Source: Acidobacteria bacterium UBA2161 (GTDB lineage Bacteria > Acidobacteriota > Vicinamibacteria > Vicinamibacterales > UBA823). Taken from it: a stretch of 64,000 nt of DNA. Shown here in pieces: positions 1-7,689 of the stretch (positions within the stretch are counted from its first letter, which is position 1; each line of letters begins with the position of its first letter). Where the stretch lies: assembly GCA_002328835.1 (NCBI GenBank), contig DCWN01000042.1, forward strand, positions 6,129 to 70,128, written 5' to 3'. A program made the position numbers and the translations under genes. The notes under the pieces are model-generated. The model was not told the origin of the DNA. It did no database searches and worked only from the letters and a program-made list of their open reading frames with translations.

Positions 1-667
1 CGGCCAGGACGTAGTACACCGCATCACGTCGCGTGTACGCTGGGTCCTCAGCGAGGACCGCGCGCATCCGCTGGATCGCACCCGGATACCAGCGCTGGCT
101 GAAATAGAACTCGCCGACTTGAAAGTCGGCCTCGCTCAGCCGGTCGCGCACCTCGCGATGACGGAGGCGCGCCTCCTCGGTGAGCTCGCTATCGGGATAC
201 AACTCGAAGAAGAGCTGAAACGCCTCCTCTGCCGACCGGCTCCAGGTCTGGTCGCGGTCGGGACCCAGCATCTGCGCATGATGCGCCATAGCGATCTGAA
301 ACTGGGCGTACGAAGCTCGCGGGTGGGTCGGGAAGAATCGGAGGAACTCGTCGTACTCGTTGACGGCCTGCACGTGGGCGGAGGCGCCGCCCTGCCCGAG
401 AAAGGCGTCGCCGAGCGCCAACTTGGCATCGAAGCGGAACTGACTCTGCGGGAAGGCGTCAACGAGACGCTGGAACACGTTGCGCGCCGGAATCCAGTCC
501 TCGTCCTCCAAGAACGCCGTACCGCGCTCGAAGAGGAACCGGTCGGGCTCTGGGGTGCCCGACGGCACGATCGTCGGATCCGGAGCGGTACAGGCGCCAC
601 CTAGCAGGCAGACAACCAGAAGCGCGGTCAGGGCGGGCGGCGAGCGATGTTCGAGCAGGGGGATCAT
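1..667 (-). CDS. bamD: Outer membrane assembly lipoprotein BamD-like (partial, runs off window start)
   Basis: The reading frame opens at an ATG at 667 and stays open to base 1, so about 222 residues are visible and the C-terminus is missing. It starts with a hydrophobic signal (residues 12-22) ending in LLGGAC, a lipobox-like site with Cys26 as the predicted lipidated residue. TPR-like helical pairs follow, with text such as FQRLVDAFPQSQFRFDAKLA and FELYPDSELTEEA that is typical of BamD/YfiO. BamD is a periplasmic TPR lipoprotein of the BAM complex, which inserts beta-barrel proteins into the outer membrane. Its ATG overlaps the epimerase stop as ATGA, so the two genes are probably translationally coupled. 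A related TPR lipoprotein (CpoB-like) is the alternative. Confidence 0.8.
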   Translation of the reverse strand, partial: MIPLLEHRSPPALTALLVVCLLGGACTAPDPTIVPSGTPEPDRFLFERGTAFLEDEDWIPARNVFQRLVDAFPQSQFRFDAKLALGDAFLGQGGASAHVQAVNEYDEFLRFFPTHPRASYAQFQIAMAHHAQMLGPDRDQTWSRSAEEAFQLFFELYPDSELTEEARLRHREVRDRLSEADFQVGEFYFSQRWYPGAIQRMRAVLAEDPAYTRRDAVYYVLA

Positions 668-1614
668 GAGGCGACGGCGGGCCGTGCGGCGAGCCAGGCA
701 TGCTCGGCGCGGAGGCCGTCCTCCAGAGAGACGCTCGGAGCGAAACCGAGGTCACGCCGTGCGAGCGACGTGTCGGCGTACGTGTCGCGCATGTCGCCGC
801 GCTGGGCCGCTTCGTGGCGGACATCGAGCCGACGTCCGGTACACGACGCAATCAGATCGACCGCCTCGTTCATGGAGATCCGCGAGCCTCCCCCGATGTT
901 GTAGACCTGGCCGGGGATGCCCTGCAGTCCGGCTGCCACGGTCGCGCTCACGGCGTCCGCGACAAAAGTGAAATCACGGGTCTGCCGACCGTCACCGTAG
1001 AGATGGATCGGCTCGTCGCGCATGGCCGCCAGCAGGAAACGATGGAACGCCATGTCAGGGCGCTGGCGCGGCCCGTAGACCGTGAAGTAGCGAAGGGCGA
1101 CCGCGGGCACGCCCGCATTGTGATGGTAGAGCATGCACAGCCGCTCCGCGGCAAGCTTCGTGACGCCGTAGGGCGAGACGGGGCGCGGGAGGGCGTCTTC
1201 GCGCATCGGCAGCGCGACGTGGTCACCGTAGACCGACGAGCTGGACGCGTAGACGAACCGCTCGAGCGGACGTTCGACGCACGCTTCGAGCAGCACCTGC
1301 GTAGCGTCGAGATTGAGCGCCGTATAGATCCGAAAATCCTGCCCCCAGCTCTTCCGGACACCAGCCTGAGCGGCGAGGTGAAAGACGTGGGTGACATCGT
1401 TCAGCAGACCCGGAAGATCCGCGTCGGTCAGGCTGACCTCAACGAACCGAAAGCCCTGGGACCCCAGCAGCGGCGAGAGGTTCGCGTCCTTCTGCGCCCG
1501 ATCGTAGTAGTCGGTGAAACTATCGAGGCCGACGACCTCGGTGCCACGCGCGAGCAGGGCTTCGGCGAGATGTGAGCCGATGAAGCCTGCGGCGCCGGTG
1601 ACCAGGGCCCTCAT
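664..1614 (-). CDS. NAD-dependent nucleotide-sugar epimerase/dehydratase
   Basis: Extended short-chain dehydrogenase/reductase of 316 residues. The NAD-binding glycine motif GAAGFIG is at residues 7-13, directly after the start, which favours ATG 1614 over upstream in-frame codons that would add an implausible Arg-rich tail. The catalytic Tyr149-x3-Lys153 pair lies in SPYGVTK and a Ser-rich YASSSSVYG segment precedes it. The family includes UDP-glucose 4-epimerase and UDP-glucuronate epimerase; the early SFTDYYDRAQKDANL segment resembles uronate epimerases, but substrate cannot be assigned. It probably makes a precursor for a surface polysaccharide. Its start overlaps the thioesterase stop and its stop overlaps the bamD start. 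Confidence 0.85.
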   Translation of the reverse strand: MRALVTGAAGFIGSHLAEALLARGTEVVGLDSFTDYYDRAQKDANLSPLLGSQGFRFVEVSLTDADLPGLLNDVTHVFHLAAQAGVRKSWGQDFRIYTALNLDATQVLLEACVERPLERFVYASSSSVYGDHVALPMREDALPRPVSPYGVTKLAAERLCMLYHHNAGVPAVALRYFTVYGPRQRPDMAFHRFLLAAMRDEPIHLYGDGRQTRDFTFVADAVSATVAAGLQGIPGQVYNIGGGSRISMNEAVDLIASCTGRRLDVRHEAAQRGDMRDTYADTSLARRDLGFAPSVSLEDGLRAEHAWLAARPAVAS

Positions 1615-2003
1615 GCCAGCTCCGTGCGGATTTGCTCGGGCAGCCGACAGGGCCGCCCCCGATCGTTCATGGCGGCGTGGACCGTCCGCCCCACGGCGCT
1701 GACCGTGCCGTCGTGCTGGAGGACGTCGTAGTCGAACGCAAGACGGGCTGGCGAGAGGAGTGCGCCGCGCGTGGCGACCTCGAGTTCGTCGTCGTAGCGT
1801 GCCGGCCGGTGGTATTCGCAGTGCGCTTCGATGACCGGCAGCGAGACGCCGGCTTCCTCCATTTCGCGGTAGGTCCATCCCATCGTCCGAAGCAGATCCG
1901 TGCGCGCGACCTCGAACCAGACGAGATAGTTGGCGTAGTACACCACGCCCATTTTATCGGTCTCGGCGTAGCGAACCCGCACGCTGGACGTGCTCGTGCG
2001 CAC
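1611..2003 (-). CDS. Acyl-CoA thioesterase, YbgC/4HBT hot-dog family
   Basis: A 130-residue single hot-dog domain. The family signature YAETDKMGVVYYANYLVWFE lies at residues 12-31, with Asp16 matching the catalytic aspartate of 4-hydroxybenzoyl-CoA thioesterase-type enzymes. The frame extends upstream into rpe, so I chose GTG 2003: it comes two bases after the rpe stop, has AAGGAG about ten bases upstream, and gives the normal family length. YbgC-type enzymes hydrolyse short-chain acyl-CoAs and are often linked to Tol-Pal envelope genes. Here the gene lies between rpe and a sugar epimerase, upstream of bamD. Confidence 0.85.
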   Translation of the reverse strand: MRTSTSSVRVRYAETDKMGVVYYANYLVWFEVARTDLLRTMGWTYREMEEAGVSLPVIEAHCEYHRPARYDDELEVATRGALLSPARLAFDYDVLQHDGTVSAVGRTVHAAMNDRGRPCRLPEQIRTELA

Positions 2004-2004
2004 G

Positions 2005-2685
2005 CTAGGCCGACTCCTTCGTCGTGGCGGACAGGGCCGCGGCGCGAAGCGCGCGGGTGGCCGCCGCCGGGTCATCCTGGCTGAAGATGGCCGAGCCGGC
2101 CACCAGGACGTCAGCGCCGGCCGCAACGAGGTCGGCCGCATTGTTCCGGTCGACGCCTCCATCGACGGTGATGGGCGCCGGATTCTTCGCTCGGCTCAGC
2201 AGGGCGCGCGTCGCGTGGACCTTCTCGAGACTACGCGGGATGAACTGCTGTCCGCCGAAACCAGGGTTGACGGACATGACGATCACCAGGTCGACGTCGG
2301 CTGCGACCTCCTCGATGGCCGTGACCGACGTCGACGGATTCAAGGCGACGCCGGCTCGCATGCCGAGTGCCTTGATGGCGGCCAGGGTCCGGTGCAGATG
2401 CGTCGATGCCTCCACGTGCACCGACAGCAGGTCGGCACCGGCGTCGGCGAAGGCACTCAGATACCGGTCGGGCGCCTCGATCATCAGGTGCACGTCGAGC
2501 GGCACCTGCGCGGCGCGCTTGAGGGCTCGGACAACGGGCGGTCCGATCGTGAGATTGGGGACGAAGTGGCCATCCATGACGTCGATGTGGATGGCGTCGG
2601 CGCCTCCGCGCTCGGCCGCCCGGACGGCGTCACCCAGCGCGGCGAAGTCGGCGGAAAGAATCGACGGCGCGATCCGCACGCTCAT
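2005..2685 (-). CDS. rpe: Ribulose-phosphate 3-epimerase
   Basis: 226 residues, the normal family length, with a TIM-barrel layout. It interconverts ribulose 5-phosphate and xylulose 5-phosphate in the pentose phosphate pathway. The metal and catalytic residues are present: His33 and Asp35 in IHIDVMDGHFVPN, His66 in DVHLMIE, and Asp175 in ITVDGGVDR. MSVNPGFGGQQF (137-148) is the usual phosphate-loop signature. The ATG overlaps the stop of the PASTA gene by four bases. Its position after fmt, rsmB and a PASTA gene resembles the Firmicutes order def-fmt-rsmB-prpC-prkC-rsgA-rpe. Confidence 0.95.
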   Translation of the reverse strand: MSVRIAPSILSADFAALGDAVRAAERGGADAIHIDVMDGHFVPNLTIGPPVVRALKRAAQVPLDVHLMIEAPDRYLSAFADAGADLLSVHVEASTHLHRTLAAIKALGMRAGVALNPSTSVTAIEEVAADVDLVIVMSVNPGFGGQQFIPRSLEKVHATRALLSRAKNPAPITVDGGVDRNNAADLVAAGADVLVAGSAIFSQDDPAAATRALRAAALSATTKESA

Positions 2686-3404
2686 CGGCTGACCTCGAGA
2701 GAGATCGGCTCTCCGGGCGAGATCTGAAATCCCGCCTGGGGGTACTGCCGCAGCACGATACCCGGTGGCACGCTCGGATAGGGATGATCGCCGACGACCG
2801 TGACACGAAAACCCTGCGCGCGCAGGATATCGGCAGTCGCCGTGCCATCCGCGCCGATCAGATCGGGCATGACATAGGTCGCCGCGCGTTCACCGCGATT
2901 CACGAGCAACGACACGGCGGTGCTCTCGGTCGCAGGCGGTGGCTCCTGCGCGACGACGGTGCCACTCGGATAGCGGCCGGAGCGGATTTCGGCAACCCCC
3001 ATCAGCTCGAGACGGTCTTCCTGCACTCGCAGCTGGGCACTGCGCGCGGACTGGCCGACCAGCGCCGGGATCCGGCTTGGCCTCGAGCCGGCGCTGAGCC
3101 AGACCTTGATGGTGCGCTGCCGTCGGGCACTGACCCCGGGCGGTGGCTCCTGAAGCATGACGCTGCCAGCTGGGACCGACGGGTGTAGTCGCTGGCCGGG
3201 TTCGACCCGGAGCAACAGGCCGAGGTCGCCCAGCGTCGCACTCGCGGCGGCAATCGTTTGACCGGAGACGTTGGGAACGGTGACTTCGCGGGTTCGAAGC
3301 GCGACACGCATGCCGGCGGCGGCGAAAAGCAGATACGTCGCCATCAGCGCGCCGGCCAGCAAGCAGACTTTCCCGACGCCCCACACCCGACTCGTTAGGG
3401 CCAT
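2682..3404 (-). CDS. Membrane-anchored PASTA-repeat protein without kinase domain
   Basis: About 240 residues from ATG 3404; an upstream in-frame start at 3443 would add 13 residues. A single membrane segment (about residues 9-32) is followed by three PASTA repeats (about 41-108, 109-176, 177-240), each with VPNVSGQT/IPALVGQS/MPDLIGAD-like openings and the Pro-rich VxxQxPxxG turn. PASTA domains bind peptidoglycan or muropeptides and normally form the extracytoplasmic sensor of PrkC/PknB Ser/Thr kinases or sit on PBP2x. No kinase or transpeptidase domain is present. It occupies the place of prkC in the conserved def-fmt-rsmB-...-rpe cluster. Role inferred only: cell-wall sensing or scaffolding. 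Confidence 0.8.
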   Translation of the reverse strand: MALTSRVWGVGKVCLLAGALMATYLLFAAAGMRVALRTREVTVPNVSGQTIAAASATLGDLGLLLRVEPGQRLHPSVPAGSVMLQEPPPGVSARRQRTIKVWLSAGSRPSRIPALVGQSARSAQLRVQEDRLELMGVAEIRSGRYPSGTVVAQEPPPATESTAVSLLVNRGERAATYVMPDLIGADGTATADILRAQGFRVTVVGDHPYPSVPPGIVLRQYPQAGFQISPGEPISLEVSR

Positions 3405-3452
3405 CGAAGGGACCAAGTTAGCACAAGTCCTTGTTTTGCACAAGGTTGGCGC

Positions 3453-4853
3453 TTACTCGTGAACCAGCGCGGCGCCGAAGAACGCGTCGAGCGCGTGGGC
3501 GTGGGGATAGGTGCGCAGGTGCCCCGCCGCGTCGATGGTCGAGGTGAGGCCCACCCCACCCTTGAAGTCCGATGGCTGCTGGCGGAAGGTCGGAGACGAG
3601 GCGAGGAAGGCCTCGACGACGCGTTCATTCTCCTCGGGCTCGCTGGAACAGGTGGCGTAGACGAGGCGACCGCCGGGGCGTACCGTCGCCGCGGCTGAGC
3701 GGAGCATCGCGAGTTGACGCGCGGCCAGGCGGTCGGGGTCGTCCGGGCCACGCCGCCAGCGAATCTCGGGATCGCGTCGGATGGTGCCGAGTCCGGTGCA
3801 GGGCGCATCGACCAGCACACCGTCGAACACGGGACCGAACGGTGCGCCGCGCGTGAGGTCGGCCGCGATGAGGTGCGCGACTCCGGCTCCGGCCTGTTCG
3901 ACCGTTTCGGCGAGGAGCGCCAACCGGCGCTCCCGGGCGTCGCCCGCGACGAGGAGGCCACGGTTCGCCATCGCTGCGGCCATCGACACCGTCTTTCCCC
4001 CAGGGGCCGCGCAGGCGTCGAAGACCCGGTGTCCGGGCGCCGCGTGGACCAGCGGGGCGATGAGCTGGGAGGCTTCGTCCTGCACGAAGAAGTCGCCGCT
4101 GGAGGCAAGGTCGGTGAGCAGCGGATTGCCAGCGGTCACAACGAGGCCGTTCGGAGCGTATCGGGCGGGCTCGACGCTGACGGCCCGCTCTGCGAGGCGG
4201 GTCGTCAGCGTCTCGGCGTCGGTGCGCAGGGTGTTCACCCGAAGGCTCAGCCGCGCCGGGCGATTGTTGAATTCGGTCCACGCCACCGTCGCGGCGTACC
4301 CGTAGCGATCGAGCCAGCGCTCGACGAGCCAAGCTGGGTGGGACTGGGTGGTGCTCAGGAAGCGGACGGCGGTTTGTCGGAGTTGGTCTGGCCAGTTCGA
4401 GAAGGACAGGGATGCGACGGCGGCGAGCGCGTCCTCGGGTGGCGGCGGTGGCAGGGGAAGATCGGGCTGGGCTCGGGAGAGGGCGCGGAGAACGGCGTTG
4501 GTCAGCCCGGTGGCATGGCGACGGCCGGCCGTTCGGGTGATCTCCACCGCGTCGTTGACAACGGCGGAGGTCGGCACGCGGTCGAGGTGAACGAGTTGGT
4601 AGACGCTGATGCGGAGGACGTCGCGCACGACCGGATCGAGCTTGGTGACGGGGCGGTCCGCGAAATGCGCGACGAGGTGATCGAGCGCAGCGAGCCAGCG
4701 CAGGGTGCCCGTAACGATTTCCCCGGTCAGCGCCCGATCGCGCCGATCAGGTAGACCGGATCGAACGCGATGCAGCGCATCCGGCAGGTCGGCAGCTCGG
4801 CTCGTGACCGCCTGCAGCGCCCGAAACGCCGCAATGCGCGCTGGAGCGATCAT
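3453..4853 (-). CDS. rsmB: 16S rRNA m5C967 methyltransferase RsmB (Sun/Fmu)
   Basis: 466 residues with the two parts of RsmB: an N-terminal NusB-like RNA-binding domain (about 1-130) and a C-terminal Rossmann methyltransferase. The SAM motif DACAAPGGKT is at 279-288. The two family cysteines are visible: Cys352 in DAPCTG (proton-abstraction/release) and Cys402 in ATCSSEPEENE (nucleophile). It methylates C967 of 16S rRNA in E. coli. The start is placed at ATG 4853, which overlaps the fmt stop as ATGA; the longer open frame would add about 50 Arg-rich residues. It lies in the def-fmt-rsmB translation-maturation block. Confidence 0.95.
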   Translation of the reverse strand: MIAPARIAAFRALQAVTSRAADLPDALHRVRSGLPDRRDRALTGEIVTGTLRWLAALDHLVAHFADRPVTKLDPVVRDVLRISVYQLVHLDRVPTSAVVNDAVEITRTAGRRHATGLTNAVLRALSRAQPDLPLPPPPPEDALAAVASLSFSNWPDQLRQTAVRFLSTTQSHPAWLVERWLDRYGYAATVAWTEFNNRPARLSLRVNTLRTDAETLTTRLAERAVSVEPARYAPNGLVVTAGNPLLTDLASSGDFFVQDEASQLIAPLVHAAPGHRVFDACAAPGGKTVSMAAAMANRGLLVAGDARERRLALLAETVEQAGAGVAHLIAADLTRGAPFGPVFDGVLVDAPCTGLGTIRRDPEIRWRRGPDDPDRLAARQLAMLRSAAATVRPGGRLVYATCSSEPEENERVVEAFLASSPTFRQQPSDFKGGVGLTSTIDAAGHLRTYPHAHALDAFFGAALVHE

Positions 4854-5797
4854 CGGGGCGCCCGGGTGGTGAAGGTCGCGCCAGCCGCGAGCGCGTGCCC
4901 GGCCAGAAACGCGGCGGCCGACATGACGGCGCGGCCCTCGGGCTGGATCGCCAGGACCTCGACGACCGTTGCCGCTCCGGCGGAGACGACGAGCCGACCG
5001 GAGCACTCGAGAATCTGGCCTGGGCGGCCCGTGGCGGGGTGTGTGGTCACGGCTGTGCGACGGAGCACGTAGCGGGTGCCGTCGAGGTGGGTGAAGGCGT
5101 GCGGCCAGGGATGCATCGCTCGGACGTGGTTGTGGATCGCCTGGGCCGGCTGGTGCCAGTCCACCTGTCCATCGGCCTTGACGAGGCGAGGCGCGTAGGT
5201 GGCGGCGGCCTCGTCTTGCGGCTCGCCGGTCAGGTCGCCGGCGACGAAGGCATCGAGGTGCTCCAGAAGCAGCGTTGCGCCGAGGCGGCCGAGCGCGGTC
5301 TCGACGTCGGCCGCGGTGTCATCCGGGCCGATCGAATGAGCGACGCGGGCGAGGATCGGGCCGGCGTCGAGGGCGGCGACAACCCGCATGAGCGTGATCC
5401 CCGTGACGGCATCACCCGACTGAACGGCGCGCTGGATCGGCGAGGCGCCGCGATAGGCGGGCAGCAGCGAAGCGTGCAGGTTGACGAGGCCACACCTCGG
5501 GAGGGTGAGCACTTCGTCCGGGAGGATCTTGCCGTACGCCGCCACGACGCCGACGTCGGGCGCGACCGCGGCGAGCGCGTCCAGAAACTGCGGATCGCTG
5601 AGTCGTTCGGGCGTTAGCGTCGTCACTCCGTGCGCCAGCGCGAGCGACTTGGTCTCGGAAGGTAAGAGACGGTTGCCGCGACCACGCCGTCGGTCGGGCT
5701 GGGTCACGAGCGCTACGACGTCGTGCGACGACGCGAGCAGAGCAGTGAGCGACGGAAGGGCAAAGGGCGGAGTCCCGAAGAACGCGACCGTCACCAT
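4850..5797 (-). CDS. fmt: Methionyl-tRNA formyltransferase
   Basis: 315 residues, standard for the family. It transfers a formyl group from 10-formyl-tetrahydrofolate to initiator Met-tRNA. The catalytic triad is present as Asn106, His108 and Asp144 (LVNLHAS and LDAGPIL), with the signature SLLPAYRG at 110-117. The C-terminal OB-like tRNA-binding domain spans about 205-315. The start overlaps the end of def by seven bases, and the stop overlaps rsmB. Deformylase and formyltransferase as adjacent genes is the classical arrangement. Confidence 0.97.
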   Translation of the reverse strand: MVTVAFFGTPPFALPSLTALLASSHDVVALVTQPDRRRGRGNRLLPSETKSLALAHGVTTLTPERLSDPQFLDALAAVAPDVGVVAAYGKILPDEVLTLPRCGLVNLHASLLPAYRGASPIQRAVQSGDAVTGITLMRVVAALDAGPILARVAHSIGPDDTAADVETALGRLGATLLLEHLDAFVAGDLTGEPQDEAAATYAPRLVKADGQVDWHQPAQAIHNHVRAMHPWPHAFTHLDGTRYVLRRTAVTTHPATGRPGQILECSGRLVVSAGAATVVEVLAIQPEGRAVMSAAAFLAGHALAAGATFTTRAPR

Positions 5798-6300
5798 TTC
5801 CCGGTCCGTCGAAGCTTGCCAATGCGGCGGACGATCACATCGCGTTTGATTCCGCGCAGGCGGTCAACGAACAGCGTGCCATCCAAGTGGTCCATCTCGT
5901 GCTGGAGCGCGCGCGCCAGCAAGTCGCTCCCTTCGATTCTGAGCGGCTGTCCGTCACGGTCGAGGCCGGTCACGACCACGCAGGCGGGCCGAGCGACCGT
6001 GGCGCTGAAGCCCGGGAGACTCAAGCAGCCCTCTTCCTCGAGTTGCATGCCATCCCGAGATTCGAACTGCGGGTTCACGAGAGCCAGCAGTTCGCTCACA
6101 GATTGTCCGACCGAGACATCGATGACGAAGACACGGCGGTCGACGCCGATCTGGGGCGCCGCGAGGCCCACGCCCGGGGCGGCGTACATGGTTTGGATCA
6201 TGTCGTCGATCAGCGTGCGGACCTCGTCAGTCACCGCATCCACGGGTGAGGCAGGCTGCTGGAGGCCCCGGTCGCCGTACTTGAGAATCGGACGGATCAT
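5791..6300 (-). CDS. def: Peptide deformylase
   Basis: 169 residues. It removes the N-formyl group from new polypeptides. All three family motifs are intact: GVGLAAPQ (43-50), EEGCLSLPG with metal ligand Cys92, and QHEMDHLDG with His134, Glu135 and His138. This is the type-I metal-dependent enzyme. It lies 21 bases after aroC and overlaps fmt by seven bases. Confidence 0.97.
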   Translation of the reverse strand: MIRPILKYGDRGLQQPASPVDAVTDEVRTLIDDMIQTMYAAPGVGLAAPQIGVDRRVFVIDVSVGQSVSELLALVNPQFESRDGMQLEEEGCLSLPGFSATVARPACVVVTGLDRDGQPLRIEGSDLLARALQHEMDHLDGTLFVDRLRGIKRDVIVRRIGKLRRTGKW

Positions 6301-6321
6301 CGCGGCGCGTCGGACTGGCCG

Positions 6322-7551
6322 TCAGGACGTGGCGGTGCCGGCCGCGGCGTCGAGCCGCGTGCGTGTGAGCGTCGCCGAGGCGGCCACGTGCCGTGTGATC
6401 TCCTCGACGGAGTCGCCTCCGAACTTCTCGAGAAACGCGTCGGCGACAACCAGCGAGACCATCGCCTCGGCTACGACGGCAGCGGCGGGCACCGCGCAGA
6501 CGTCACTGCGTTCGACCGTGGCCTCCGCCTCGGTCATCGTGGCGAGATCGACCGAGCGCAACGGCTTCATCAACGTGGAGATCGGCTTCATGTAGCCCGA
6601 GACACGCAGGTCTTCACCGTTGGTCATGCCGCCTTCGAGACCGCCGGCGTTGTTGGTCGGCCGGACGACGCCGAACGGCCGAGGTGCGGCGTCGTCGGGC
6701 TTGGACGGCAGAACAATCTCATCGTGGACCTGCGAACCCGGCAAGGCCGCCGCTGCCGGGCCACGCCCGATCCCCACCGCCTTGATCGCGGGAATCGACA
6801 TGACCGCTTGAGCCAGGCGGCCGTCCAGCTTCCGGTCCCATTGTACGTAGCTGCCAAGGCCCACGGGCAGGCCGCGGACGATCACCTCGAAGGTACCCCC
6901 CAGGGTGTCGCCAGCGTCGCGGGCGGCATCGATCGCGGCGATCATCTCGTGTTCGGTGTCGGGGTCGACACACTGCAGTGGCGCATCCATCGGGAGGGCT
7001 CGGACAGTCTCGAACGCCACGGTCGGGGCGTCGAGCGTGACGCCGCCGATGGCGATGACGTGACTCGTGATGTCGATAGCGAAGGCTTCGAGGAGTTGCC
7101 GCGCGACGGCACCGGCCGCGACGCGGGCCGCGGTTTCCCTGGCACTGGCCCGCTCGAGGATGTCGCGGAGATCGCTCCGAGCGTACTTGATCGTACCCGC
7201 GAGGTCGGCGTGCCCGGGCCGAGGGCGGGACACCGGTGGCTTCCGGTTGGCGGCAGGCGCATCGGGTGGCGGCGACTCGACTGGCATCGTCTGTTCCCAG
7301 TTCGGCCAGTCCTTGTTGTTGACCTGCATGGCGATCGGGCCGCCGAGCGTTTGCCCGTCCCGGACGCCGGAAAGGATTGCAGCGCGATCAGATTCGATCG
7401 CCATGCGACGGCCGCGCCCATAGCCGCCCTGACGTCGACGCATCTGGGCGGTGATGGCGTCGAAGTCGAGTGCGAGGCCGGCAGGAACCCCTTCGAGGAT
7501 GACGACGAGGCCACGGCCATGCGACTCGCCGGCCGTGAGAAATCTCAACAT
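6322..7551 (-). CDS. aroC: Chorismate synthase
   Basis: 409 residues from ATG 7551. It catalyses the last step of the shikimate pathway, 5-enolpyruvylshikimate-3-phosphate to chorismate, with reduced FMN. The N-terminal LTAGESHGRG motif (5-14, His11) and the internal GRGRRMAIESD, RPGHADLAG and NNAGGLEGGMTNGE motifs are diagnostic. The in-frame extension upstream to 7611 is rejected because the family begins almost directly with the AGESHG motif. It stands at the head of the minus-strand cluster, away from the aromatic operon at 17-27 kb. No clear Shine-Dalgarno is visible; a -10-like TACAAT lies nine bases upstream. Confidence 0.96.
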   Translation of the reverse strand: MLRFLTAGESHGRGLVVILEGVPAGLALDFDAITAQMRRRQGGYGRGRRMAIESDRAAILSGVRDGQTLGGPIAMQVNNKDWPNWEQTMPVESPPPDAPAANRKPPVSRPRPGHADLAGTIKYARSDLRDILERASARETAARVAAGAVARQLLEAFAIDITSHVIAIGGVTLDAPTVAFETVRALPMDAPLQCVDPDTEHEMIAAIDAARDAGDTLGGTFEVIVRGLPVGLGSYVQWDRKLDGRLAQAVMSIPAIKAVGIGRGPAAAALPGSQVHDEIVLPSKPDDAAPRPFGVVRPTNNAGGLEGGMTNGEDLRVSGYMKPISTLMKPLRSVDLATMTEAEATVERSDVCAVPAAAVVAEAMVSLVVADAFLEKFGGDSVEEITRHVAASATLTRTRLDAAAGTATS

Positions 7552-7560
7552 CGTGGATTC

Positions 7561-7566
7561 ATTGTA
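7561..7566 (-). promoter_or_regulatory. Candidate -10 element for the aroC-to-bamD cluster
   Basis: TACAAT on the minus strand, nine bases before the aroC ATG, in a locally A/T-rich patch of an otherwise GC-rich intergenic region. No convincing -35 is visible. Transcription starting six to nine bases downstream would give a leaderless or nearly leaderless mRNA, consistent with the missing ribosome binding site. Confidence 0.35.
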
Positions 7567-7639
7567 TACGAAGAATTTGCGTCTCTTTCGCCGCCGAGCA
7601 GGTGTGCGCAACGCGGCGCGCGACGTTTAGGCGTGAATG

Positions 7640-7655
7640 CGGCGGCAATCTTGCA
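7640..7655 (+). promoter_or_regulatory. Candidate sigma-54 (-24/-12) promoter
   Basis: CGGCGGCAATCTTGCA keeps the invariant GG-N10-GC of sigma-54 promoters (GG at 7641-7642, GC at 7653-7654) and the TTGCA -12 block; the -24 block matches less well. It precedes a sigma-54-type activator gene, and transcription would start near 7666, which favours the ATG at 7690 over the GTG at 7660. GG-N10-GC is common by chance in GC-rich DNA. Confidence 0.3.
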
Positions 7656-7689
7656 CTGAGTGTGTCGGGGCGATCATGAGCGACGGAAG

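Noticed and set aside
6388..7659. 423-codon plus-strand ORF opposite aroC
   Set aside because: Shadow of the certain chorismate synthase gene; Arg/Gly/Asp-rich composition typical of antisense frames in high-GC DNA. The same applies to long antisense frames at 700-1575, 1990-2727, 3714-4754, 12926-14107, 33939-35027 and 42752-43699.
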